Of a stretch of 36,938 nt of DNA, positions 22,063 to 30,805 are shown piece by piece. The position numbers and the translations under genes were made by a program. The notes beneath the pieces are model-generated. The model had not been told where the DNA came from and did no database searches. It was given only the letters and a program-made list of their open reading frames with translations. Positions within the stretch are counted from its first letter, which is position 1, and each line of letters opens with the position of its first letter. Origin of the DNA: an uncultured Bacteroidia bacterium (GTDB lineage Bacteria; Bacteroidota; Bacteroidia; Bacteroidales; UBA932); the NCBI GenBank assembly GCA_902798975.1, contig CADBYT010000024.1:1-36938 (forward strand). The letters run 5' to 3'.

Positions 22063-23238
22063 TTATTTGAACAGCAGCTGGGCGATGTGCGCGAGGTAGT
22101 CGCGGCAGTTCATCCAGGTGTGGCCGCCGTCCGGCGTGTAGAAGGTGTGCTTGACACCGTTCTCCGTCAGGAAGGCGTCGAGGCCGCGGGACGGTTCGAT
22201 CAGGAAGTCCGAAGTGCCGGTGCCGAGCCAGATGAGCTTGAAATTCTTGTTCAGCGTGTTCACGGGCACGTAGGTGCCGTTGGTGAAGTTGGTCTTGTAC
22301 TCTTCGCCGAAAATGGCGGGAGCCATCGCGCAGACCCATGCGAATTCCTTCGGATGGCCCAGACCGGTGGCGAGCGCCTGGCGTCCGCCGAGCGAGAAGC
22401 CGGCCACGGCGCGGTCGCGCGCGGAGGTCTTGACGGCGTAGTTGGCCTCGATGAAAGGCTTGACGTCGTTGATGATCTCAGCGGCCACGCGGTCGGTGTC
22501 CATGGAGTCGTAGCGGTCGGCAAGGCCCTGGCGCATCATCTCGATGTACGGGTTGGCGTACGGCATCACGACGATCATGCGCTTGGCGAGGCCCTGGGCG
22601 ATGAGGTTGTCGAGGATGTTGTTGACGTGGCCCACCTTGAACCAGGTCTCGTAGGTGTCGGTCATGCCGTGGATGAGGTACAGCACGGGGAGCTTCTCCT
22701 TGCCGGCGGGGTTGTAGCCGGCCGGGGTGTACACCGTCAGCGGGCGGTCGATGCCGCAGGTCTTGGAGTGGTAGAAGCGGTAGCTGACCTTGCCGTGCGG
22801 CACGTCCTGGATGTCCTGGATGGACGGTTCCGGACCGCGCACGTCGGCGAGCGAGTACTTGAATCCTTCGTTCGGGAAGATGAACATGTTGTTGGGGTCG
22901 GCGATCTTGGTGCCGTCGATCACGAAGGCGTAAGGATAGATGTCCGGCTTGCCCGGGGTCACGGTGATGCTCCAGACGCCCTTGTCATCCTTGGTCATCG
23001 GCAGGGCCTGGGGGAACATCTGGCAGTCAAGCTCGACAGCCTTGGCGTTCGCCGCCTGGCAGCGGAAGGTCACCGAGCCGTCGGCATGGTATTCCGGCGA
23101 CACGACGCCGGCAGGGAACAGGCGGGCCATGACCTGCGGAGTGAGGCGCTGGCCTTCGCCGGCCTGCGGCGGCTGGGCCTGGGTGAGCAGCGGAAGCAGG
23201 ATCAGTGTCGCTGCGAAGAGAATTCTATATGCTTTCAT
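22063..23238 (-). CDS. CE1-type esterase with N-terminal CBM48-like module
   Basis: 391 residues: signal peptide (about 1-22), an Ig-like E-set module (about 45-125, with PDIYPYAFVIDGTKIADP), then an alpha/beta hydrolase domain with PVLYLIHG, nucleophile GFSLGG near 280, an Asp region GTGTSDF and the catalytic His in DGGHTWMNCRDY near 375. Such enzymes remove feruloyl or acetyl groups from arabinoxylan. The domain plan repeats the C-terminal half of the GH43 fusion upstream in the operon. It starts 12 bases after that gene's true stop and ends one base before the DUF1573 gene. Confidence 0.92.
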   Translation of the reverse strand: MKAYRILFAATLILLPLLTQAQPPQAGEGQRLTPQVMARLFPAGVVSPEYHADGSVTFRCQAANAKAVELDCQMFPQALPMTKDDKGVWSITVTPGKPDIYPYAFVIDGTKIADPNNMFIFPNEGFKYSLADVRGPEPSIQDIQDVPHGKVSYRFYHSKTCGIDRPLTVYTPAGYNPAGKEKLPVLYLIHGMTDTYETWFKVGHVNNILDNLIAQGLAKRMIVVMPYANPYIEMMRQGLADRYDSMDTDRVAAEIINDVKPFIEANYAVKTSARDRAVAGFSLGGRQALATGLGHPKEFAWVCAMAPAIFGEEYKTNFTNGTYVPVNTLNKNFKLIWLGTGTSDFLIEPSRGLDAFLTENGVKHTFYTPDGGHTWMNCRDYLAHIAQLLFK

Positions 23239-23250
23239 CGTATCGTGTCT

Positions 23251-26200
23251 TTATTCTTGGAACAGGAGAGGGAGGGATTCGTCGAGCCAGTACTTGGCGT
23301 TCATCCAGGTGTGGCCGAACTTGTCGTCGGTGAACACCTTTACGTTGTTGATGCCCTTGCTGTCGAGGAAATCCATGTATTCCTTGGCGTTGCCGTAGAG
23401 GAAGTCGTCCGTGCCCACGCCGAGCCAGAAGAGGTGGAGCTGCTTGTTGAGCGCCTCGGCGTCGTCGTACACGTTCGGCAGGTCCATGCTCGTGAAGGAG
23501 CTGTAGGAGCACAGCAGAGGGCCTGGTTGCCGCCGCGGGAGAAGCCGCCGATGGCGCGGTGGTCGCGGTCGTTGATGGTGCGGTAGTTCTTCTCCACGAA
23601 GGGCAGCAGGTCGTGCATGACGTCGCGGGTGAAGCTGTGGCCGTTGAGGTTGCCCTCGCCCGGCTTGAAGTACTTGGACGGGTTGCCGTAGGGGAGGACG
23701 ATGATCATCTCCTTGGCCTTGCCCTCGGCGATGAGGTTGTCGAGGATGAGGTTCATGCGGCCGACCTTGAAGTACACTTCCTCGGTGTCGGTGGTGCCGC
23801 TGATCAGGTAGAAGACAGGATATTTCTTATTCTTGTTCTTGTCGTACATCGGCGGGGTGTAGACGATGGCGTTGGCCCAGGTGTTCAGGGTGCCGGACCA
23901 GTAGTTGACATAGTCCACGCTGCCGTGCGGCACATCCTTGAGGGCATGGAGCAGGGGCTCGCCCGTGCCGCGGACGTCCACGAGGCTGTTCTTGAAGGTC
24001 TCGTTCGGGAACCATTCGGGGTTCTGCGGGTCCATGACCTGGATGCCGTCCACGTCGAAGCTGTACGGGTACATGTCCGGAGCCACGGGGCCGAGGGTGA
24101 CGGTCCAGACGCCGTTCGGACCCTTGGTCATCTCCTGTGTGCCGGCGAACTGGGTGTTCACCTTGACGGACTTGGCGTTGCGGTCGGCATAGTTGAAGGT
24201 GATGGTGTTGTCCGGGTTGACAATCGGGGAAGAAACGCCGCCGCCCATCTGGGGGGCGCCCATCGCGCCGCCCATCATACCGGGCCAGCCGCCGCGACGG
24301 GGCTGGCGACGGATTTCCAGAATGACGCAGCCGGTCTCGGGGCCGCGCTCAACCTTCATCCACATTTCGGCCGTAACCTGCGTGCCGGTACCCATCTCGG
24401 TAAGTTTGGCTTCGATGCCCGGTTCGCCCTCGCCGACGAGGTCGTCCTTCGTGAGCTCACCGGCCCAAAGGACGGGACCATAGCTGTGGTTGATGACCCA
24501 GTAGCCCGGATCGATGCCCTCGAAGACGTAGCGGTCCACGCCTTCCTTGATCATCACGCGCTTGGTCTGGGCGTCTCCGCCGTAACCGCCGCCACGCTGG
24601 CCGGGCGTGCGCTTGTTGATCTCGACCTCGCCGCCGGTGCCGTTGATTTCCTCGGTCTTCGTGCGGAAGAAGTCCAGGCCGGAATCGAAGGACTCGACCT
24701 CGAAGCAGTACTCGGACTCGGTGTTGAGGCTGTGCAGCTTGAAGGAATTCTGATCGTAGACGATGTAGCTGTTGTAGAGCTTGTTCGGCTCGATGCCGTA
24801 GCGGATAATGTAGCCGTCGGCGCCCGGGACGGGATCCCAGAGGAGCTCGGCTTCGCGGCGGTCTTCCGGATTGCGGACAACCTTGACACCGGCGAGCTTG
24901 ACGGAACCGGCGGACGCCGGGTTGCCGAAGACGCGCAGGTCCTTGATGCTGAACTTGGCGCCGTCATGGCACTGGCGGGTGTTGGTGACCTTCACGAAGC
25001 GGGCCTGGGCGGGCTTGGAGAGCTGCGTGTAGTCGTGGTGCAGGTCCAGCTTGTTGGCGGGCTTGTCGATGACCGTGGTCCAGTTGTTTCCGTCCACGGA
25101 CACTTCCACCTTGAAGCACTGGTAGAATTCGGGGTTGGCGGGCGCGGGACCGCCGAAGCCGCCGAATCCGCCGCGTGCGGGCTGCTCGGCGCCGATGTGG
25201 TCCCAGTTGCACTGGATGGCGTAGATGTCGGCCACCTTGCCGAGGTCGACCTGATACCATTCGCCCGGATCACCGGTCTCGGCGGCCCAGTTGGTCAGGA
25301 AGTTCTCGTCCACGGCGTTCTCCGGGACGAAGTTCTCGAAGGTGGAGGAGACAGTGACTTTCTTCTTGAGGGAGAGGAGCTTCCAGCCGGTCCAGTTGTG
25401 GTCGACCGCGTCGGTGCGGGTGCCCGGCCAGAACTGCGGGTAGTCGCCGAATTCTTCGTTGGAGTGCATCACGCCCTCCTCGTCGACGGCCGTCGGGAAG
25501 ATGGCGAGCTCGGAGCCGCGGCCTGCGCCGCCGTAGCTGGACGGGATCATGCAGATGGTCCAGAGCTGGCCGTTCTTGTCATGGAAGGTGCTGCCGTGGC
25601 CGGCGCCCACCGCGAAGCCCGTGGTCTTGAATGTCAGCGGGTTGTGCTGCGAGTAGGTGAAGGGGCCCATGGGGCTGTCGGACACGTAGACACCGTGCGA
25701 GTAGGAGAGGAGCTCCAGACCGATGGCGGCATACTGGAGATAGTATTTGCCGTTGTGCTTGGTCATCCAGGGACCTTCGATCCAGGGATATTCCTCTTCG
25801 AAGTAATCGCGGCGCCCGTTGAAGATGGAGTAGATCACGTCGTCATGGGTGCGCTTCTCGAAGCCGTGCTTCTTGTAGTCGCTGAAGAAGAGGACCTCGG
25901 GTCCGGCGATCTCCTTGAAGGTTTTCTTGTCCAGCTCCACGACCTTGAAAGGCATGAGCTGGGACCAGCCGTAGTAGAGATAGAGCCGGCCGTCGTCATC
26001 GACGAACATGTTGGCGTCGCCGTAGCGGTCGCTGTCGAAGGTGCCGACCTGCTCCCAGGTACCCGCCTTGGGGTCGATGGCTTTGTAAACATTCTTGTTG
26101 TTCATGGAGCATCCGTACAGGCTGCCGTCCATCTCCACGACGGAGACCACGCCGCCCGGATAGTTCGGGGCGTCCACGTAGGTCCAGTTCTTGAAGTCGG

Positions 26201-26408
26201 GAGAGTACCAGTAACCCTTGCGGTGCGAGACGAAGAGGAAGTAGTCGTTCTGGTACACCAGCACGACGGGCTCTCCGCCCCGGTAGGAACGCTCGCCGGG
26301 AACGACCAGGTCGAGCGGGTTGCAGAAGGTGTCCTGTCCGTGCAGGGCAAGGGACAGGAACAGGGTGACGGCCGTGATTACGACGCGTCTGAGCGTTTTG
26401 GTGTGCAT
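23251..26408 (-). CDS. GH43-discoidin-FN3-CE1 fusion enzyme, frameshifted near the CE1 active site
   Basis: About 1050 residues from ATG 26408 (MHTKTLRR, signal peptide). Order: GH43 five-blade propeller (about 25-365) with acid Glu in WIEGPW and Asp in GDANMFVDDDG; F5/8 discoidin domain (about 370-520); FN3-like module (about 530-620); a beta module (about 650-730); a CBM48-like module (about 750-830); a CE1 esterase domain with nucleophile GGFSRGG near 957. At about 23505-23515 the frame shifts by one base: the sequence needed for the catalytic His (FGHTWMN) continues to the stop at 23251 in the next frame. Where GH43 usually has an Asp-Pro base, this protein has GGEPVV. It combines debranching or xylosidase and ester removal. 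Confidence 0.9.
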
Positions 26409-26437
26409 ATGCGGAATGAATTTGGTTTTCCTAGTTT

Positions 26438-26445
26438 CAAAGATA
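26438..26445 (-). promoter_or_regulatory. -7 promoter box for the GH43/CE1/DUF1573/GH3 operon
   Basis: Minus strand TATCTTTG, 29 bases before the GH43 fusion ATG, matches TAnnTTTG; a TTTG lies 14 bases upstream of it. Close spacing of the next three genes suggests this serves the whole operon. Confidence 0.65.
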
Positions 26446-26511
26446 CGCACACCCGCGCGCAAAAGCAATAGCCCTCGGCGCAAAAACTTTCGTTTTCCGT
26501 TCAGCGGATAA

Positions 26512-28218
26512 CTAGTTCAGGGCGTCGGGGTCGGTGTAGCGGATGGTGACGCCGTAGTCGCGGATGTAGCGGTTGAGGCCGTTGGCACTCTCCTCCACGC
26601 CCTTGCGCTTGCCGGCGAGGAGTTCCTGCGACATCTTCTTCTCATCCAGCACACGCTGCAGCGTCTCCACGTTCGGGCCGCCATAGTGGCCCGGGAAGAG
26701 CTTCTCGATGCCGTTCTTCTGCATGTAGTCCGCCGTGCGGGTGCAGGTCTCGATCAGGCCGCTGAAGGACGGGACGAAAAGCAGCAGGTTCGTGGAGCCG
26801 AAGGCGTCGCCGCTGAAGCCGTAGTGATTCGCCTTGTCGAAGAAGGTGATGGAGCCGGAGGTATGGCCCGGGGTGTGGAGCACCTCGATCTGGCGGCCGC
26901 CGAGGTCGATGACATCGCCGTCATTCAACTCGTGGATGGTGCCCTGATAGCCTTCGCCGTCGCGCGCGATCATCGGAATGTCCGCCGGGTGGATCCAGAC
27001 TTCCGGGAAGCAGACGATGCCGCCGACATGGTCGCCGTGGCCGTGCGTGAGGGCCACCATGACCGGCTTGTCGGTCAGCGCTGCCACGGCCTTGTCAAGG
27101 TGCGGCATGTAGGCGCCGGCGTCAATGACCAGGGCCTTGTCATTCCCCTCGACGACATAGACGGACTCGTTGTAGACCATATATCCGTTGCCCTCCCAGG
27201 TGTGTTCGTCGATCTGACGGAAGACAATGTAGGGATCGCGGTAGACGAACTTCTCGCTGTAGCGCTGGCGGAATTGCTCCGCCTGCTCCGCGCTCCAGGT
27301 GATGATGGCGTTGCCATGGCGGAAATAGGTGTCCAGGCCCGGGCGGCCGAGGTTGGACGGCTCCGTGGCGGCGGTGCCGGACTCAATCTCGTCGCAAAGC
27401 TGCTTCATCTCGCGCAGGTATTCCATGCCGAGCTCGCGGCCTTCGGGGAGCTTGAGCCAGTCTTTCTGCCAGTAGTGGCCGCCGTAGATTTGCAGGCGGT
27501 CCTGATCTACGCCGTGTTCCTCCAGGACTTCGATCAGGTACGGCACGGCGGAGACATAGCTGTTGAATGCATCCGCGTTGAAGAGCCACACGCCGTGGCC
27601 GGAGCCGACGGCATCGCCCGTGAAGAGCAGACTCTGGTCCTTGAGCAGGAAAACCATCGAGCCGGCGGTGTGGCCGGGCACTTCAATGGCTTCCACCTGC
27701 ATGCCGCCGAGGTCGAAGATTTCACCCTCGTTGAAGAAGCGCTGCCGGTCCGCGGGGAAGCGGTCCGCCATCCGGTAGAAATCCCGCTCGGGCAGGGCGA
27801 ATTCCACGCTCGGATCTTCCGAGAAAGCGGGAATCATGCCCGTATGGTCGCCGTGGTTGTGGGTGAAGGTGATGGTGAGCGGCTTGCCGCCCGCCCGCTC
27901 CCAGACGATGGCGCGCAGCGACTCTGCCGCGTCGTCCGCCCAGGTAATGGGGTTGGAAAGGTCAATGAGCAGGGCCTTCTCCTTGCCGACGAGGAGGTAG
28001 ATGTCGGAGCAGTTGTTGAAGTGGGTCAGCTTGCCGTCGGCGTCGAATGTTTCGCCGGCGGGGTTGGTGCTATTGTAGTCCTGGATGTGCCAGACGTTCT
28101 TGCCGATGACGGATACGGTGTAGGGACCGAGTTCAACGTCCTGGACGGGGCCGGCGCAGGCGGCCAGCAGGGTGGCGGCTGCGGCAAGGGCGGCGCGGAG
28201 AAGGATTCTGATTTGCAT
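26512..28218 (-). CDS. Lipoprotein with two metallo-beta-lactamase-fold domains
   Basis: 568 residues; signal peptide with lipobox LLAAC (Cys 21). Two complete MBL domains lie in tandem. The first has THNHGDH (119-125), PGHTAGS, FTGDAV and YGGHYW; the second has THGHGDH near 392, PGHTSGS, FSGDAF and PGHYGG. Both keep the HxHxDH metal-binding set. Substrate unknown: the superfamily includes glyoxalase II, phosphodiesterases and lactonases, and nothing here decides between them. The two halves suggest an old internal duplication. It has its own promoter and lies between the xylan operon and the acyltransferase operon. Confidence 0.88.
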   Translation of the reverse strand: MQIRILLRAALAAAATLLAACAGPVQDVELGPYTVSVIGKNVWHIQDYNSTNPAGETFDADGKLTHFNNCSDIYLLVGKEKALLIDLSNPITWADDAAESLRAIVWERAGGKPLTITFTHNHGDHTGMIPAFSEDPSVEFALPERDFYRMADRFPADRQRFFNEGEIFDLGGMQVEAIEVPGHTAGSMVFLLKDQSLLFTGDAVGSGHGVWLFNADAFNSYVSAVPYLIEVLEEHGVDQDRLQIYGGHYWQKDWLKLPEGRELGMEYLREMKQLCDEIESGTAATEPSNLGRPGLDTYFRHGNAIITWSAEQAEQFRQRYSEKFVYRDPYIVFRQIDEHTWEGNGYMVYNESVYVVEGNDKALVIDAGAYMPHLDKAVAALTDKPVMVALTHGHGDHVGGIVCFPEVWIHPADIPMIARDGEGYQGTIHELNDGDVIDLGGRQIEVLHTPGHTSGSITFFDKANHYGFSGDAFGSTNLLLFVPSFSGLIETCTRTADYMQKNGIEKLFPGHYGGPNVETLQRVLDEKKMSQELLAGKRKGVEESANGLNRYIRDYGVTIRYTDPDALN

Positions 28219-28242
28219 ACGGAATAATGGTTATTGTTGAAT

Positions 28243-28250
28243 CAAAGATA
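28243..28250 (-). promoter_or_regulatory. -7 promoter box for the double MBL lipoprotein
   Basis: Minus strand TATCTTTG, 24 bases before the ATG, a match to TAnnTTTG. Confidence 0.65.
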
Positions 28251-28281
28251 CTAACAGCATTTCGAAAATGCAAATCCCCGG

Positions 28282-28391
28282 GCCGGCAGGTGCTCTGCGT
28301 CGGCGTTGTGGAGGGCGGAGCGGCAATTGGTTTTTCGGCAAACTTGTCCGAAAAATAATTGCCGGCCGCCCGCGAAGGAGCACCTGCCGGC
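28282..28391. repeat. Family C nested palindromic element, intergenic
   Basis: 110 bp bounded by perfect 14-bp inverted repeats (GCCGGCAGGTGCTC at 28282-28295 and its complement at 28378-28391). Inside, read on the minus strand, is the family C core: AATTATTTTTCGG, loop ACAAGTTTG, then CCGAAAAACCAATT, followed by CCGCTCCGCCCTCCAC. It fills the gap between the MBOAT stop and the MBL promoter and could end MBOAT transcription. Confidence 0.88.
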
Positions 28392-28396
28392 AAATA

Positions 28397-30022
28397 CTAG
28401 AACTGATAGTAGATGAAGGGCTGGATATCCCCGCTGCGGAGCTGGATGACCAGCTGGACCGCGATAAGGAAGACCAGGAAGATGACGATCCAGGGTAGCC
28501 GGGTGAAGCGGGCCTGCAGGCGGTTGTACGCCCGCGGCGGGATGAGCAGGCCGGCGGCCGCCACGGCCAGCACCCCGCACCAGAGCTTGCGGGCTGCCCA
28601 GAAGGGGGCTGCGTAGGCGAAATCGAATTCGGTGAAAATGCGGCGGAAGATCTCGCCCACATCCTGCAGGCTCCCGGCGCGGAAGAACACCCAGCATGCC
28701 ATCACGAAGACCATCGTCAGCAGCCAGCTGAGTGCCTTGACCGGCCAGCTGTCGGGAATCTTCTTGAGCCAGCCGCGGCAGAGCTTGTGCACCGCGAGGC
28801 CGGCGCCGTGCAGCGCGCCCCAGATGACGAACATCCAGGTGGAACCGTGCCAGAGTCCCGCTACGACCATGGTCAGGAAATTGTTGAGCAGGGTGCGTGC
28901 CTGCCCCTTGCGATTGCCGCCCAGGGGGATGTAGACATAGTCCCGGAACCAGGTGGAGAGCGAGATGTGCCAGCGCCGCCAGAATTCCGTCAGGTTCAGC
29001 GAACGGTACGGATAGAGGAAGTTGTCGTCGAGGCGGAATCCCATCAGCGAAGCGATACCGATGGAGAGGTCGCTGTAGCCGGAGAAATCGAGGTAAATCT
29101 GCATCGTGTAGCCGAGCACCGCCATCAGCAGCTCGTAGCCGGAATAGGAAACCGGACTGTCGAATGCGAGGTTGTTGTAGACGGCCAGGTAGTCGGCCAG
29201 CACGCCCTTCTTCAGGAGGCCGCAGATGATGAGCCAGAGGCCCAGGCGCAGCTCGTGGCGCGTAGCAGGCTCCGCCCGGCGGATCTGCGGCAGGAAGCGT
29301 CCGGCGCGGGTAATCGGGCCGGCGAGCAGCAGCGGGAAGAACGAAAGATAGAAGCAGAATTCCAGGAAATCCGGCCGCCCGTCATACTTCCCGCGATACA
29401 CGTCCACGGAATAGCTGATGGCCTGGAAGGTATAGAACGAAATGCCGATTGGCAGCACGATCTGCCCGACCTCCCAATTGCTCCCCGTCAGCGCGTTCCA
29501 GATCCCCGCAAAAAATCCGCTGTACTTGAAATACACCAGCGCCGCCAGATCCAGCAACACGATTACCGCCAAAATCCATTTGCTGCCAGCCCTGCGGGCG
29601 CTCCCCAGCGGTCGGCCGGAAATTATTTTTCGGCTTCCTGAGCCGAAAAACCAATTTCCGCTCCGCCCTCCACAACGCTCCCGCTCAGCGTCCGCGGGCT
29701 TGCCGTGCGAGGGCGTTGTAGAAGGCGGGCGGCTGTTCGTCGTGGACGGGCCATTTTGTAGGCCCGGACAGGACGAAGTTGCCGACGCCGTGTCGGAGGA
29801 GGCAGGCCCCTTGGACTGGCGAAGAAGTTCTGTAAAGAAATAGTTGACGGCGGCCGTGGCAGGCAACAGCAACATCAGCCAGCCGTTGGCCTGCCAGAAG
29901 AAAAAGAGGTCGAAGGCGAGCACCCAGAGGAGCATCGCCGTACGCGACCACTTTTTGACAAAGATATAGATCAGGAAAAAGGCGCAGAAAGCCGCCCAGA
30001 ACCCCATGCTGATGAAATTCAT
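28397..30022 (-). CDS. MBOAT O-acyltransferase (AlgI/DltB-like) with a 75-residue repeat insertion
   Basis: 541-residue polytopic membrane protein that passes acyl groups, usually acetyl, across the membrane for polysaccharide O-acetylation. Family features: LAALVYFKYSGFF, FFPLLLAGPITRA, FRDYVYIPLGGNRKG and the catalytic His in LWHGSTWMFVIWGALHG near 405. Residues about 72-146 (DNA 29585-29809) are an extra polar, Ser/Pro/Gly-rich segment made of palindromic repeats, placed in the loop between helices where relatives run straight through. Without it the length is the usual ~465. It follows the SGNH gene by 6 bases, a common pairing. Confidence 0.92.
   Translation of the reverse strand: MNFISMGFWAAFCAFFLIYIFVKKWSRTAMLLWVLAFDLFFFWQANGWLMLLLPATAAVNYFFTELLRQSKGPASSDTASATSSCPGLQNGPSTTNSRPPSTTPSHGKPADAERERCGGRSGNWFFGSGSRKIISGRPLGSARRAGSKWILAVIVLLDLAALVYFKYSGFFAGIWNALTGSNWEVGQIVLPIGISFYTFQAISYSVDVYRGKYDGRPDFLEFCFYLSFFPLLLAGPITRAGRFLPQIRRAEPATRHELRLGLWLIICGLLKKGVLADYLAVYNNLAFDSPVSYSGYELLMAVLGYTMQIYLDFSGYSDLSIGIASLMGFRLDDNFLYPYRSLNLTEFWRRWHISLSTWFRDYVYIPLGGNRKGQARTLLNNFLTMVVAGLWHGSTWMFVIWGALHGAGLAVHKLCRGWLKKIPDSWPVKALSWLLTMVFVMACWVFFRAGSLQDVGEIFRRIFTEFDFAYAAPFWAARKLWCGVLAVAAAGLLIPPRAYNRLQARFTRLPWIVIFLVFLIAVQLVIQLRSGDIQPFIYYQF
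29588..29700. repeat. Family C nested palindromic element inside the MBOAT gene
   Basis: 113 bp with imperfect outer inverted repeats (29588-29611 and 29681-29700) around the family C core (AATTATTTTTCGG, loop CTTCCTGAG, CCGAAAAACCAATT), followed by the same CCGCTCCGCCCTCCAC seen at the intergenic copy. The gene reads it in the opposite orientation from rimO, yet the frame is open in both. Confidence 0.88.
29727..29785. repeat. Second palindrome in the MBOAT insertion
   Basis: An imperfect hairpin (GGACGGGCC region paired with GGCCCGG region, extended by CGGCTGTTCGTC paired with GACGAAGTTGCCG) lies just beyond the family C element and completes the 75-codon insertion. Confidence 0.6.
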
Positions 30023-30028
30023 ACGGCG

Positions 30029-30802
30029 TCAGTCTTTGGGCGGCGAGAGCAGCGTCACGCCGTGCGTTTTCGGGGTGTCCTTCTCCGGAATGTCCCAGCG
30101 GATGGGATGGGCAGACGAATCCCGCAGCCAGGTGGACACGGAATCCGCCCACATATTATAGGATTTCAGCACTGGATGCGCCCCGTCTTTCGCACGCTCA
30201 TACTTCAGCCGCAGGCTGGGGTAGTAGCGCTTCTTGCCGCAATGTTCGAGCAGGATGTCGTTGATGCCCGTGTCGGGCTTCCAGTTGGGCGGGCCGATCC
30301 AGATGAAAGGCAGGTCGCCGATCTCGCGGATGATCTCGCCGACGGCCGCGTCGCGCTCCTCCAGGTTCCTGACAAACAGCTCGTTGGCACCCATGCAGAG
30401 AAAGATGTAGGTCGGGTCGAATTTCTTGATGAAATGCGTCAGCGTATCGGATTTGGCCCAGTACTTCGAAGAGGAACTGTACCAGATCACGCATTGCATC
30501 GTATGGCCGTTGGCGGTGGCGTATTGCGAGAGGCGGTAGCGCAGGCCCTCCACCATCGAATCCCCCACGAAGAGGATGCGGTGGGCGCTGGTGTCCGGCC
30601 CTTCGGGCTCGGGCTCGGGAATGGGCTCGGGCGGCGGAATGGGCGGGATGGCGAGGGTGTCCGTCCGCGGGAAGGCCCAGGCGCCGAGCTCGATGCGGCG
30701 CAGCCCCTTTTCCGGATTCTGCGGCGGGCAGAAGCGGGCGAAAGCGGCGATGCAGAGCAGGGCGGCGGCGAGGACGCAGAAGGCGGACAGGGAATGTCTC
30801 AT
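30029..30802 (-). CDS. SGNH-like protein, partner of MBOAT
   Basis: 257 residues with an N-terminal signal anchor (about 5-25), a Pro/Glu-rich linker (about 52-70) and an SGNH hydrolase-like domain: block I FVGDSMVEGL with Ser, a GANEL block and a C-terminal DTPKTHG where the Asp/His pair is expected. Proteins of this kind receive acyl groups from an MBOAT and transfer them to cell-surface polysaccharide. It lies 6 bases before MBOAT and 3 bases after the CE2-like gene. Confidence 0.85.
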   Translation of the reverse strand: MRHSLSAFCVLAAALLCIAAFARFCPPQNPEKGLRRIELGAWAFPRTDTLAIPPIPPPEPIPEPEPEGPDTSAHRILFVGDSMVEGLRYRLSQYATANGHTMQCVIWYSSSSKYWAKSDTLTHFIKKFDPTYIFLCMGANELFVRNLEERDAAVGEIIREIGDLPFIWIGPPNWKPDTGINDILLEHCGKKRYYPSLRLKYERAKDGAHPVLKSYNMWADSVSTWLRDSSAHPIRWDIPEKDTPKTHGVTLLSPPKD

Positions 30803-30805
30803 GCT

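Noticed and set aside
18304-26408. A complete polysaccharide utilisation locus
   Set aside because: No SusC- or SusD-like gene and no hybrid two-component or anti-sigma regulator is seen in the window.
23559-26471. A 970-codon open frame on the plus strand opposite the GH43 fusion
   Set aside because: Antisense shadow with repetitive Val/Asp/His-rich sequence and no domain; the minus-strand frame has clear GH43, discoidin and CE1 motifs.
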